From Bacteroides sp. (GTDB lineage: Bacteria > Bacteroidota > Bacteroidia > Bacteroidales > Bacteroidaceae): a stretch of 64,000 nucleotides of DNA. The notes under the pieces were generated by a model. It was given only the letters and a program-made list of their open reading frames with translations. It made no database searches and was not told the DNA's origin. The DNA lies in the NCBI RefSeq assembly GCF_028690125.1, contig NZ_JAQVBV010000003.1, positions 124,001 through 188,000 on the forward strand, in the 5' to 3' direction. Of the stretch, positions 55,499 through 64,000 are shown one piece after another. Each line of letters opens with the position of its first letter. Positions within the stretch are counted from its first letter, which is position 1. Made by a program: the position numbers and the translations under genes.

Positions 55499-56764
55499 TT
55501 ATTTATTCGTTGTTTCCACTCTGCGTGCCTTGGCGGGGTCGCTCAGAGTTGTGTCCGAACCCATACCTTTGACCGTTATTCTATTACCTGCTACTCCGTG
55601 TTTAATAAGTTGATAACGTAGCTCAACAGCCCTTTGCAGCGATATTTTTGCATTTGCTTTGTGACTGCCACTCGTATCGCACCAGCCCTTTAGCTCAACC
55701 TTTATCTGTGGATTGGATATAAGAATCTCGGCTATCTGTTTTACTTTCGGCAACTGCTCATTGCTTATTTCCAACGAATTAAAGTCAAAGTATATGGCCG
55801 GGAAAGTGATTACGCTATTTATCGTCTTCGTTTGTACAGCATTAACCTCTGCTCTGTTTTCTGTTTGCGGCTCTGCACAATCAGATTGAACATCTGGTTT
55901 AACGGCAGGCGTTACCTCTTTTATGATAGGCGACTTTACCTTTTGAGGCTCTTGTGGGACAGATTGCTGCACGCTCTGCTGCTGTTTGGTGGCTGTTTTC
56001 TTCCCGCTCTTACTTCCTTTACCAAATTGCCAGCCGATACGAATGCCACTTTGCCACAACATATTGTCTTTGTGAAGATATTCCGGCACGCCGTCCATCT
56101 GCTTTCCGGTCAGATAGGTCAAACCGGAATAGATGCCCACTGATAGGTGTCGGGTGACGCGGTACTCCGCCATCAAGTCGCCACCCAATCCGAGGTGCCA
56201 ATTATTGCTTCCTTTGCCGATTTCGGCATTGTCGGAGATACTTTTCAAGGTGGCTTTCGTACCTATGGCATAGAGTGCCGGTGATAGACTGACCGACCAC
56301 CGGCTCTGGCGTGTTGAAGCGAAAAGTCCCAAAAGGTTGACATTGAGATGCAATCCGTAGTGTTGCATAAATACACTGCTCTTAATATCGGCATAGGCAT
56401 ATCCGTTCATCCCCGCAACGGATGTATTGTAACGAACGCCATCTACCCCCAGCCAATATCCCTTGTCGATGCAGCAATCTTGATCACTTAGTCCTACCTT
56501 ACCCCATAAAGCCGATGCTTCTATTGATAGCACAGGGTTGAAACGGTAGCCGCCATACACTCCCGCATCAATCCCCACATGGGTTTTATCCGCTCCGAAA
56601 GAGCTGAATGTACTGATGCCAAAAGGCACACCACCCCGAAGTCCAACGTACCACGGCGAAGTTTTTTTGAATTCTTGTGCCACCGCCCGTCCACTCATTC
56701 CCGTAAGGAGTAGCAGCGCAAGGAGTGCGTAAGCGTAATTAATATTATACTTCTTTTCTTTCAT
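55499..56764 (-). CDS. DUF3575/OmpA-type outer-membrane protein heading the fimbrial operon
   Basis: 421 residues. Signal peptide ending AVAQ (about 30). A beta-barrel of DUF3575 type (about 35-250; WYVGLRGGVPFGIS, GIDAGVYGGYRF), a Pro/Gln/Lys linker (about 255-320), and an OmpA C-terminal peptidoglycan-binding domain (VITFPAIYFDFNSLEI, VELKGWCDTSG, NAKISLQRAVELR, VKGMGSDT). It is first in the operon and probably holds the fimbrial assembly to the cell wall. The ending is slightly short for OmpA domains. Confidence 0.85.
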   Translation of the reverse strand: MKEKKYNINYAYALLALLLLTGMSGRAVAQEFKKTSPWYVGLRGGVPFGISTFSSFGADKTHVGIDAGVYGGYRFNPVLSIEASALWGKVGLSDQDCCIDKGYWLGVDGVRYNTSVAGMNGYAYADIKSSVFMQHYGLHLNVNLLGLFASTRQSRWSVSLSPALYAIGTKATLKSISDNAEIGKGSNNWHLGLGGDLMAEYRVTRHLSVGIYSGLTYLTGKQMDGVPEYLHKDNMLWQSGIRIGWQFGKGSKSGKKTATKQQQSVQQSVPQEPQKVKSPIIKEVTPAVKPDVQSDCAEPQTENRAEVNAVQTKTINSVITFPAIYFDFNSLEISNEQLPKVKQIAEILISNPQIKVELKGWCDTSGSHKANAKISLQRAVELRYQLIKHGVAGNRITVKGMGSDTTLSDPAKARRVETTNK

Positions 56765-56984
56765 ATCGCTAAAATCTATTTTTTTTCTTTTTTAGTTACT
56801 ATTGACTATTGGATACGCAAGCGTCTATGTGGAAAAGAATGGCTAAAGAGCCAGGTGATTTGTGGCTTGAAGATTGTTCACCATTGAGTTGATTTTTATT
56901 TTTTTTTGTTTTTTTAGATCCGAGCTACGGATATTTGTGTGTATTTTAATGGTGCGAAATTACATCCATGCTTTTAAGTGTAAA

Positions 56985-57019
56985 GGACAAATACGTAAAA
57001 TATTGGAGGACAAATACGT
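56985..57019 (-). promoter_or_regulatory. Paired direct repeats, candidate AraC-type operator
   Basis: GGACAAATACGT occurs at 56985-56996 and 57008-57019, start-to-start 23 bp (about two helical turns). It lies between the divergent regulator and fimbrial genes. A possible fimbrial -7 (TAATTTCG, minus strand, 56957-56964) follows in the correct direction. Confidence 0.5.
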
Positions 57020-57046
57020 CAATTTTATGTATTTATTCAATTGTTT

Positions 57047-57077
57047 TTTGCGCTCAGATAAAAATATACTACCTTTG
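57047..57077 (+). promoter_or_regulatory. Bacteroides-type promoter of the AraC-type regulator
   Basis: TTTG at 57047-57050 and TACCTTTG at 57070-57077 with a 19-bp spacer; the ATG is 23 bp further. The 56765-57099 interval otherwise carries no gene. Confidence 0.6.
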
Positions 57078-57099
57078 TCCTACTTGATTAGAAAGCAGA

Positions 57100-58212
57100 A
57101 TGATAGAAGAATATTATAGCCAAATACAGGTCATTGTATGGGTGCTTTTGTTGGTAACCGGGAATTATCTCCTGTTTGGAAAAGTGCCTGATAAAACAGT
57201 TATTGACGTATACCGTAAATCAAGAAAGATAATGGGATTTGCGTTTCTTGTTTACTGTGTGCAGTTCTTTCTGCAATGGAAATTCAGTGTAAGAGATGAA
57301 TTTCCACAGGCAGCATCGGCTCTCAATATCACTTTCTTTTATTTGGCGAGTGTGTTGCTGGGATTCTCCTTTATTTCACTACTGGACAGAAAGTACCTGA
57401 GCCGGAAACGTGTGGTCATTGATTTGTCCGTTTGCGCGGTGGTAGCTGTTATGGTGTGGGGCAGCATTGTCTTTATGTCATATACCGTCTCGTTTTGGGT
57501 GCTGATGCTTGCTGCTTTATGGCTATTTATATATGTAGCGCACATCTCCTTGATTTTCTTTCGCACGTACTATAATGTTGTAAAGAAAATAAAGAACTAC
57601 CATTCCGATAATGTGGATATCTTTATACAGTGGATGAGCAAAAGCGTATTTCTGGCTATCATCATGGGTTTATTGTGTTCCACCATGGCGTTTGCCCCCA
57701 AATGGATGATTACCATCTATCTCATTGCCAGCATTCCCTTTTTCTTTTATATCTTTTGCTGCTTCATTGATTATCTGGTGTACTACGAAGAGGTGGAAGA
57801 TGCGATTGTCAATGAATTGCCCGTGACAACCGATGAGAATTTGTCTACGGAGAGCGAAACGGAGAAATCGCTAAAACTTCAGCTACTGAAAGAACATTTG
57901 CAAGTGTGGATTGAAAACAAGGGATACTTACAGCCCAAAATAAATCTGACAGAATTAGCCAGGAAGATGGGCTCTAATCGTTCCTATCTGTCAGATTATA
58001 TCAATTCAAATTACTCTTGCTCATTCTACCAATGGATTGCACGTTTACGCATAGAAGATACCAAAAAACTGCTACTCGAGGAGCCTGATCTTCCCATATT
58101 GTTGGTAGCCGAAAGGATGGGGTTCTCATCCGGGTCTCATCTTACCCGACTATTCACCCAGCAGGAGCAACAGTCGCCTGTCTCTTGGCGCAAAGAGCAT
58201 ACCGGCAAATAG
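57100..58212 (+). CDS. Membrane-embedded AraC-type regulator of the fimbrial operon
   Basis: 370 residues. Six or seven hydrophobic helices fill about residues 9-230. A linker follows, then a C-terminal AraC HTH (about 270-367; INLTELARKMGSNRSYLSDYIN and LLVAERMGFSSGSHLTRLF). This combines a membrane sensor with a DNA-binding domain and has no kinase. It is divergent from the five-gene fimbrial operon and probably regulates it through the paired repeats in the intergenic region. The signal sensed is unknown. Confidence 0.82.
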   Translation: MIEEYYSQIQVIVWVLLLVTGNYLLFGKVPDKTVIDVYRKSRKIMGFAFLVYCVQFFLQWKFSVRDEFPQAASALNITFFYLASVLLGFSFISLLDRKYLSRKRVVIDLSVCAVVAVMVWGSIVFMSYTVSFWVLMLAALWLFIYVAHISLIFFRTYYNVVKKIKNYHSDNVDIFIQWMSKSVFLAIIMGLLCSTMAFAPKWMITIYLIASIPFFFYIFCCFIDYLVYYEEVEDAIVNELPVTTDENLSTESETEKSLKLQLLKEHLQVWIENKGYLQPKINLTELARKMGSNRSYLSDYINSNYSCSFYQWIARLRIEDTKKLLLEEPDLPILLVAERMGFSSGSHLTRLFTQQEQQSPVSWRKEHTGK

Positions 58213-58491
58213 TCCGCCTATCTGCCCCGTTTCATTTTGGATATACTCTCTTTATTTCGTGTATTTGTGGTAGCCAAATAGGAAATAATGAACGGAATTT
58301 GTATAAAAATAGAGACATAAATAATGAAAAGATGCACTACTGTGCGTCTTAAAAGGTGTTTTGTATAAAATCTGCTTGTGAAATCCTGCAAAGAGTATGT
58401 TTTTATAATCTATAGAATTTTCTTTATTGTTTTGAAAAGTGTAAATTTGAAGCGATAGAAATTATAGTAACCTTTTATACAAATTACAAAA

Positions 58492-60081
58492 ATGAAAAAT
58501 CGTGTTTTACTTTTTGTTGCTGTTTTATTTATCCCATTTTATACATTGATAGCACAAGATATAGAAAGTACAGTGAGCAATCTCCCTGGTGAAAAATGGT
58601 GGGGAGGCTTGGTTGCAGCCGGAAATCGTATGCCTTTTGTGGCTGATGAGCGAATCTATGACTTGAATAAAGAAAACTGGAATAATCAGATCGTTCCTTT
58701 TTTGTTATCATCTAAAGGACGATTCATCTGGAGTGAAGATCCTTTTAAGTTTCAGATAAATGATCAGGGTGTGAGGCTTTGGTCAAAAACAGAAGAAATT
58801 GTTGCCAAGCAAGGTGGCAGGAATTTACGCGATGCTTATCAGGCGGCGGTTGCTCAACACTTTCCTTATGAGAAAAATATTCCGGAAGAATTGTTTTTCA
58901 GTAAACCTCAGTATAATACATGGATTGAATTGATGTATAATCAAAACCAGAATGATATTTTGAATTATGCGCACAAAGCTTTAGAACATGGTTTTCCCAC
59001 AGGAATCTTGATGGTGGATGATAACTGGCAACGTTATTATGGTAACTTTGATTTTAAAGAAGAAAAGTTCGCGAATCCTAAAGCCATGACTGATGAACTA
59101 CATCAATTGGGTTTTAAAATTATGCTTTGGATCTCTCCGTTTGTCTCACCCGATTCGCCTGAATTCAGAGAGTTGAGAAAAAAAGGATATTTGTTGAAAG
59201 ATAAGAAAGGGAATCCTGCTATTATAAATTGGTGGAACGGATTTAGCGCTTGTTATGACATGACAAACCCTGAGGCTGTCAATCATTTCAAGAATGTATT
59301 GAAACAAACAATGGAACGTTATGGTGTAGATGGTTTTAAGTTCGATGCCGGAGACATTGCTAATATGAATGGTGATTACTCTTTTTGGGATGAAAAAGCA
59401 AACGCACATATTTTCTCTCAGCGATGGGCTGAATTTGGAGCCGAATTCCCCTTTAATGAATTACGTACTACCTGGAAGACGGGAGGGAAATCGATTATTC
59501 AACGTTTAGGGGATAAGGAATATTCGTGGGGGGCAATATCCTCACTCATTCCCGATATGATTGCGGCTGGCCTGTTAGGTTTTGCTTATACTTGTCCGGA
59601 TATGATAGGGGGAGGACAATTTGGTAGCTTTCTCAATATTGATCCGGATAAATTTGATCAGGAACTCATTGTACGTTCATGCCAGGTTCATGCTATGATG
59701 CCAATGATGCAATTTTCTGTTGCTCCATGGCGCATTTTGAATACTGAGAATATCGCTATTTGTGCTAAGTATGCTAAATTGCATGAGGAAATGGGACCTT
59801 ATATTCTGGAATGCGCTAGACAAACGGCTTTAACTAATGTTCCTATCTTGCGTAGTTTGGAGTATGATTTTCCGGAACAAGGCTTTATAGATTGTAAAGA
59901 CCAGTTTATGCTGGGCGATAAATATATGGTGGCGCCCATGCTAACAAGTGGGACAAAACGCTCAGTGCGATTACCTAAAGGATTGTGGAAAGATGATGAA
60001 GGTAAAATAATAAAGGGAGCTAAAACTTTGGAGATAGATGTACCTTTGTCGCGTTTACCTTATTATGAACGATTGAAATAA
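58492..60081 (+). CDS. Compact GH31-family glycoside hydrolase, secreted
   Basis: 529 residues with a signal peptide ending LIAQ. GH31 TIM-barrel landmarks: GILMVDDNWQ, KIMLWISPFVSPDSP, nucleophile candidate Asp285 in DGFKFDAGD, acid/base candidate Asp370 in TCPDMIGGG, and PMMQFSVAPWRIL. GH31 enzymes act on alpha-linked sugars (alpha-glucosidase, alpha-xylosidase, alpha-galactosidase, sulfoquinovosidase). The usual large N-terminal beta-sandwich is reduced, so it is shorter than most members. A -7 box (TAAATTTG, 58442-58449) lies 42 bp upstream. It has no SusC/D neighbours. The 58213-58491 gap is otherwise empty. Confidence 0.82.
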   Translation: MKNRVLLFVAVLFIPFYTLIAQDIESTVSNLPGEKWWGGLVAAGNRMPFVADERIYDLNKENWNNQIVPFLLSSKGRFIWSEDPFKFQINDQGVRLWSKTEEIVAKQGGRNLRDAYQAAVAQHFPYEKNIPEELFFSKPQYNTWIELMYNQNQNDILNYAHKALEHGFPTGILMVDDNWQRYYGNFDFKEEKFANPKAMTDELHQLGFKIMLWISPFVSPDSPEFRELRKKGYLLKDKKGNPAIINWWNGFSACYDMTNPEAVNHFKNVLKQTMERYGVDGFKFDAGDIANMNGDYSFWDEKANAHIFSQRWAEFGAEFPFNELRTTWKTGGKSIIQRLGDKEYSWGAISSLIPDMIAAGLLGFAYTCPDMIGGGQFGSFLNIDPDKFDQELIVRSCQVHAMMPMMQFSVAPWRILNTENIAICAKYAKLHEEMGPYILECARQTALTNVPILRSLEYDFPEQGFIDCKDQFMLGDKYMVAPMLTSGTKRSVRLPKGLWKDDEGKIIKGAKTLEIDVPLSRLPYYERLK

Positions 60082-60328
60082 TGAAGCTGAAGATAATACT
60101 ATGTTGGAAACAACTTATCTGTTCGGATTATCCGGAATGAGGTGATTAAAGTTGGCATTCATAGAGCAAAGATTAAGTTTTTGAATAATAATATACGATG
60201 AATGGGTGGAAGAATAAAATGATACAAATTCAGGCTAGAAACAGGTCGGAATGATAAAAAGATGGAGTAGCTTTTATGATATTATTGTCCTTTTTACGTA
60301 ATTCGTTTTAGAGTATTGACTAACCACC

Positions 60329-60336
60329 TATCTTTG
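60329..60336 (+). promoter_or_regulatory. Probable -7 box of the metallopeptidase gene
   Basis: TATCTTTG, about 88 bp before the ATG at 60424. The 60082-60423 interval holds no other feature that I can see. Confidence 0.35.
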
Positions 60337-60423
60337 TGGGGTGAAGTTTGTCTCATTTTCAGGTAGATAATAACACTGACAAATAATTTAATTCCAATAT
60401 GAACAATCTTATAATATAAGGTG

Positions 60424-61518
60424 ATGAAAAGACTGATTACATATGTATGCATGGTGATTTTTGCATTATGGGTTGGTGCAAAAAATGCGCAGGAGTTTAC
60501 TGTTCAGACACAAGAGTCTGTTGTTCAACCTTTAGATACGATTGAATACAGAGTATTTGTAGCTGTGGACAAAGCCGCAGTAGAACACTGGGGTGGAAGA
60601 GAGGCTTATCAGACAAAGTTAAATGCTTTCTTCGATCAGATGAATGATTACTGGAATAAAGCCGGGGTGGGACGTTTCAAATACTATTTCCGTTATATTC
60701 CCGATTTTCAGGTGGTCTATGATTGCTCTTCCCGTCAATTGGAGAATATTTATAGAAAAAGTGCAGGTTTCCCCAATCACGATGTGTTGCTGATTATTGA
60801 TTCGTTACTCGATTTTGATGATGAAGAAGGAGCAAAGGGTTGGTATTGCGGAGGCGGTGCGGATAATCTGAGTATGGTTGTTTGTCGTAGTCGTAGTAAG
60901 ACTGAACATGAAGATTTGTTTGGCATCGATTATTTTCACAGAGGTTTGGCGCATGAGTTCGGGCATTATCGCGGAGTGACAGATTTGTATGCTGATAGGA
61001 TACAGGCAAAGAAGAATCCCGTGAATCATCTCGAATATGAACCGGATTCTTGTGTGATGAATAGTCATTATAAAACATATACATGGAGTTCGTACGCTGT
61101 TAATATCATTAATCATACGGCTAAGTCGAAACGGCCGGGTCTTGATTTCTCCGGTTTATTCAAACAAATGTTTCCGAAAAACATACAGGTTTCTGTAAAA
61201 GTGAAGGGTAAAAATAAGAAAGGAGTAAAGTTGAACTTATACGGTTCGCGTGCGCAATTCAATGATTTGATTGCTACTCCTTACCGTACTTATGAAACGG
61301 ATAAAAAAGGAGGTTACCTGATAACCGATGTTCCTAATTTGTATGATAATCCGGCAAAGCCTTTGAATGTGGATGAATTGCCTTATAATCGTTGGTTCAC
61401 TTTTCTGCTCGAAGCAGAATACAAGGGAGAAAAGAAGTATGTATGGCTTCCCGAATACGAAGTGCAACAATCATTTTTTGAGAATAAGGATACTTATCAG
61501 GTCATAATTGATTTGTAG
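60424..61518 (+). CDS. Secreted zinc metallopeptidase (M64-like)
   Basis: 364 residues from the ATG at 60424 (a GTG precedes it). Signal peptide about 1-22. A zinc site HEFGHYRGVTD at 177-187 fits HExxHxxGxxD, with His177, His181 and Asp187 as ligands and Glu178 as base, the arrangement of the M64 (IgA peptidase-like) group. The catalytic part runs to about 250. The C-terminal 110 residues form a beta-sandwich-like module (KGVKLNLYGSRAQ). Substrate unknown. Confidence 0.75.
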   Translation: MKRLITYVCMVIFALWVGAKNAQEFTVQTQESVVQPLDTIEYRVFVAVDKAAVEHWGGREAYQTKLNAFFDQMNDYWNKAGVGRFKYYFRYIPDFQVVYDCSSRQLENIYRKSAGFPNHDVLLIIDSLLDFDDEEGAKGWYCGGGADNLSMVVCRSRSKTEHEDLFGIDYFHRGLAHEFGHYRGVTDLYADRIQAKKNPVNHLEYEPDSCVMNSHYKTYTWSSYAVNIINHTAKSKRPGLDFSGLFKQMFPKNIQVSVKVKGKNKKGVKLNLYGSRAQFNDLIATPYRTYETDKKGGYLITDVPNLYDNPAKPLNVDELPYNRWFTFLLEAEYKGEKKYVWLPEYEVQQSFFENKDTYQVIIDL

Positions 61519-61671
61519 AATTGATTTCTGTGGTAGCTTTATATGATAACCTATTGTAAAGGATATCTCTATTAAAAGATTTAAGCCTGTCTAACAAGTA
61601 TTATAAAGTATCTGAGAATTGAATATTTGAAAATGATCCTGTATAGGAGTATGAGTTAAAATATAGAAAAA

Positions 61672-61705
61672 GGGACTGCCTACGTAATGTAGACAGTCCC
61701 AAAGT
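61672..61705. terminator. Bidirectional terminator between convergent genes
   Basis: GGGACTG at 61672-61678 pairs with CAGTCCC at 61694-61700 with further pairing inside; T-tracts lie on both sides (TTTTTC on the minus strand). It serves the metallopeptidase and the barrel gene. Confidence 0.75.
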
Positions 61706-61755
61706 GTTTTTAGAGCTTTTATTCTCTTAAGTTTCTTACTAAGAATGTGTTTTGT

Positions 61756-63441
61756 TTAGAAGCTGAAACTCACCCCTGCGACAAAATTAAATCCTTCTGT
61801 AGGGTATCCAAGATAGTATTGGTATTTCTTGTTCAACAGATTATTGATTCGCGCATAAATGGATATCCCTTTGTATGCATTGTAAATTGCTCCTGCATAC
61901 AGATTGCTGACAGCAGAGAGTTTTTCGAAGTCTTTTACTTCTTCCCGACCGATATAGTCGTATCCGATTTGAATGCCCAATTCTTTCATTGGTTTGAAAG
62001 TAGCGTTGAAGTTAAATTCACAAGCAGGTTTGAGCAACAGTGCATAATCTTCTTTCGCATCCCAGTTGCGATAGATGCCTGATGCGGATAAAGCGACGAT
62101 GTCTTTGTATTCATAGCTCACCTTCATTCCTGCATAAAAGTTATGAGAATTTGTCATAGCTAAGTTTAAGAACTGATAGGGCATCGGTGCGCTGTCGGGA
62201 CCGGCATTGTTATCTACTTCCTCACTTACCTGAAATAAATCGTCTTTCAAGTCCTGATATCCACCGTATAGGTTAAACCACAATCCCGGATAAGGACTTG
62301 CCTTAAAACCTAGAGAAGCATTGAATTGCTCGTAGGTATCCTGAATGGCATTTACAGGGAGTGCGTATGGGCAAAGAACTTCCAGTCTGCGGAAATCATT
62401 TACCAGTTTACCTCCGGTAGCCTGGGCATAAAGCACATAGCTTTCTGAAAAGATAAATTGGGCAACTACATCCGGAGAGACGCGGAGAGTCTTTCCGCTG
62501 CCGAAAGATAAGTCTACATTCGCTCCTATGTGTAAGTTCCAGTTGTCATTGTGAAGTTTATAATAAGGATTCAGGTTCAATGCTGTACGGTCTTCATAAA
62601 CAGGTATCTCGTTCAATTTAAGATCCTTGTTGTAGAAGATATTGCGCATATCCAATCCGATGTTGATACTCTGTTCATCACTGATGGTTCCACCAATAAA
62701 GCCCTTTGTATGTATTTGGGTTTCTCCTAATGTTTCGGTGAAGAACAGGCTGTTATTATTCTGACGGTTATACATCATGAAGTTTGTCTCGGCATTGAAT
62801 AATACCGGAGAACTCTCATCCGTAGATTTTACTCCTAAATGAAAATCTCCTTCGGTAAATTTCTGTTTACCCGGTTCGTGAGGAGCGAGGTTGAAGTTGC
62901 TGAGTCCGAAGTTTGCACCGATGTTGAGATCCACCTTGTTGAATTGGTGGGTATAATCCATGTTGGCACGCGTACGGTAATAGTATGCTTTCCACTTCTC
63001 TTCTTGCGTCGGTACGGTCAGTTTCCCGTCCATGCCATCCATTTGAAACCGAAGGTTTAATTTATCTCTGTTCGATATGTTGAACAGATAATTGGCAAGT
63101 ACATCCAGATTGCCATAATTACCATATCCGGCACGTACGTAGCCGGGTTTGCTGTTAGGTTCGATTTCCATTCCGGTATAAGGACGCATCAAATCTGTCG
63201 GAATAGAACTTGCCGGAAAAAATCCGATAGCATATTCCACCTCTTTTTTAGTGATGGTCGGTTCTTCTACTTTGGGGAGGACGTTTACTTTGGAAGCGTC
63301 CATAATATCGGGATTATATTCTTGTTCTACCACTACTGTACGGTTCATGGTAGTATCTTTAGGTTGAGTCTGGGCGTGGAGGCCAAATGGCATTAAAATA
63401 GCTAGAGTAAGCCCTCCTGTTATATAAAGAGATCGTTTCAT
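61756..63441 (-). CDS. Outer-membrane beta-barrel protein (TonB-receptor-like)
   Basis: 561 residues from the ATG at 63441; the longer in-frame start is a TTG. Signal peptide ending LHAQ. A short N-terminal region (VVVEQEYNPDIMDASKVNVLP) is followed by a long barrel with alternating aromatic strands and the terminal NLLNKKYQYYLGYPTEGFNFVAGVSFSF pattern seen in TonB-dependent-receptor barrels. There is no recognisable plug domain, so transport is doubtful. It lies 13 bp after the TPR gene and probably works with it. Confidence 0.75.
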   Translation of the reverse strand: MKRSLYITGGLTLAILMPFGLHAQTQPKDTTMNRTVVVEQEYNPDIMDASKVNVLPKVEEPTITKKEVEYAIGFFPASSIPTDLMRPYTGMEIEPNSKPGYVRAGYGNYGNLDVLANYLFNISNRDKLNLRFQMDGMDGKLTVPTQEEKWKAYYYRTRANMDYTHQFNKVDLNIGANFGLSNFNLAPHEPGKQKFTEGDFHLGVKSTDESSPVLFNAETNFMMYNRQNNNSLFFTETLGETQIHTKGFIGGTISDEQSINIGLDMRNIFYNKDLKLNEIPVYEDRTALNLNPYYKLHNDNWNLHIGANVDLSFGSGKTLRVSPDVVAQFIFSESYVLYAQATGGKLVNDFRRLEVLCPYALPVNAIQDTYEQFNASLGFKASPYPGLWFNLYGGYQDLKDDLFQVSEEVDNNAGPDSAPMPYQFLNLAMTNSHNFYAGMKVSYEYKDIVALSASGIYRNWDAKEDYALLLKPACEFNFNATFKPMKELGIQIGYDYIGREEVKDFEKLSAVSNLYAGAIYNAYKGISIYARINNLLNKKYQYYLGYPTEGFNFVAGVSFSF

Positions 63442-63454
63442 ATTCTTCAAACTT

Positions 63455-64000
63455 TTACTTATTTAGTTTCTGTAGTCTACTTTCAATCATGCTCTCGATG
63501 TCGTCATCACCTTTGTAATTCTGCTGCAAACTTAACAGATATTGGCGTGCATCCAGGTCTTTACCCATAGCTACGTACACATCAGATAAAAGGACGAAAC
63601 TACGTGCAAGCCAGTAGGCATGAGGGGTACTCTGTTCGATATAACCGAGTAGCTCTTTCTCAGCTGCCGTATATTGATGCGTATCGTAAAGTGATTGTGC
63701 AACAAGGTATTTGGCTTCTGCACCATACAGATTACGGGTGTCTTTGGCAAGCTCACGCAGGTCAGCCAAGGCTTTCTGATCAGCTTTTTGCTTTATATAC
63801 GCTTTGCCACGATAGTAAAGTGCTTCGTTTTTCAGTTCAGGGCTTAGTTTGGCTTCAGCCAAGAGGTCTGTTGCTGCCTGAATCGTTTCTACATCGTCTC
63901 TCAACGCATATGCGCAACGCAGGATACCTGTTTCGGCAAGTTGGCGGCGCTCTACGTTACTTGCTTTTTCTTTCAGCATCTTGTAGCTAGCCAATGCTTC
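63455..64000 (-). CDS. TPR-repeat protein, C-terminal part (partial)
   Basis: The last 181 residues; the frame is open past the window edge. Tetratricopeptide helices repeat about every 35 residues (NEALYYRGKAYIKQKADQKAL, GAEAKYLVAQSLYDTHQYTAAEKEL, YWLARSFVLLSDVYVAMGKD). Probably a periplasmic or membrane-associated scaffold. The arrangement with an outer-membrane barrel gene immediately downstream is common in Bacteroidetes. Confidence 0.75.
   Translation of the reverse strand, partial: EALASYKMLKEKASNVERRQLAETGILRCAYALRDDVETIQAATDLLAEAKLSPELKNEALYYRGKAYIKQKADQKALADLRELAKDTRNLYGAEAKYLVAQSLYDTHQYTAAEKELLGYIEQSTPHAYWLARSFVLLSDVYVAMGKDLDARQYLLSLQQNYKGDDDIESMIESRLQKLNK

Overview
The window is from a Bacteroides-type genome (Bacteroidales, close to the B. 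thetaiotaomicron/B. ovatus group by gene content). This rests on SusC/SusD polysaccharide-utilisation genes with a hybrid two-component regulator, BACON domains, fimbrillin-family lipoproteins, a LruC-domain lipoprotein, a smalltalk/HU-like pair, and promoters of the Bacteroides form (TTTG, about 19-20 bp, TAnnTTTG). No tRNA, rRNA or CRISPR array was seen.

Layout. 1-10.9 kb is housekeeping: a minus-strand operon of two rhomboid proteases, an EEP-family hydrolase and an M3 peptidase (cut by the window edge), divergent from an HU gene and argS; then a LruC lipoprotein and topA on the minus strand. 11.1-30.8 kb is a polysaccharide-utilisation locus (PUL). A hybrid sensor/regulator on the plus strand converges with a nine-gene minus-strand operon: susC, susD, a second susC without the usual N-terminal extension, susD, two BACON surface proteins, a GH16, a small membrane protein and a GH18. 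The GH16 plus GH18 pair suggests a host glycan rich in N-acetyllactosamine, or possibly a fungal or beta-glucan substrate.

31.1-45.9 kb is the most unusual part: an Rhs/YD-repeat polymorphic-toxin locus. In transcription order (minus strand) it holds a 1054-residue YD-repeat protein, a full-length 1123-residue Rhs protein with a zincin-like C-terminus and a lipoprotein neighbour, then three N-terminally truncated Rhs cassettes. Each cassette repeats the conserved Rhs core, carries a different C-terminal domain, and is followed immediately by a small putative immunity gene. Three of the four C-termini carry HExxH. Their neighbours have export signals, while the neighbour of the fourth, non-zincin C-terminus has none. 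Beyond the last cassette lie a decayed relic of the same two-gene unit and a frameshifted remnant of another hybrid two-component regulator. Two near-identical 68-bp hairpins close the last two cassettes.

46-50.7 kb has a 33-residue smalltalk-like gene, a tandem array of 10-bp units, palindromes upstream of an HU-like gene, and a GH2 glycosidase. 50.9-58.2 kb is a fimbrial operon (OmpA/DUF3575-type protein, FimB/Mfa2-like anchor, two fimbrillins and a fimbrillin fused to leucine-rich repeats), divergent from a membrane-embedded AraC-type regulator with paired direct repeats between them. 58.5-64 kb holds a GH31, an M64-like metallopeptidase, and an outer-membrane barrel following a TPR protein that runs off the window.
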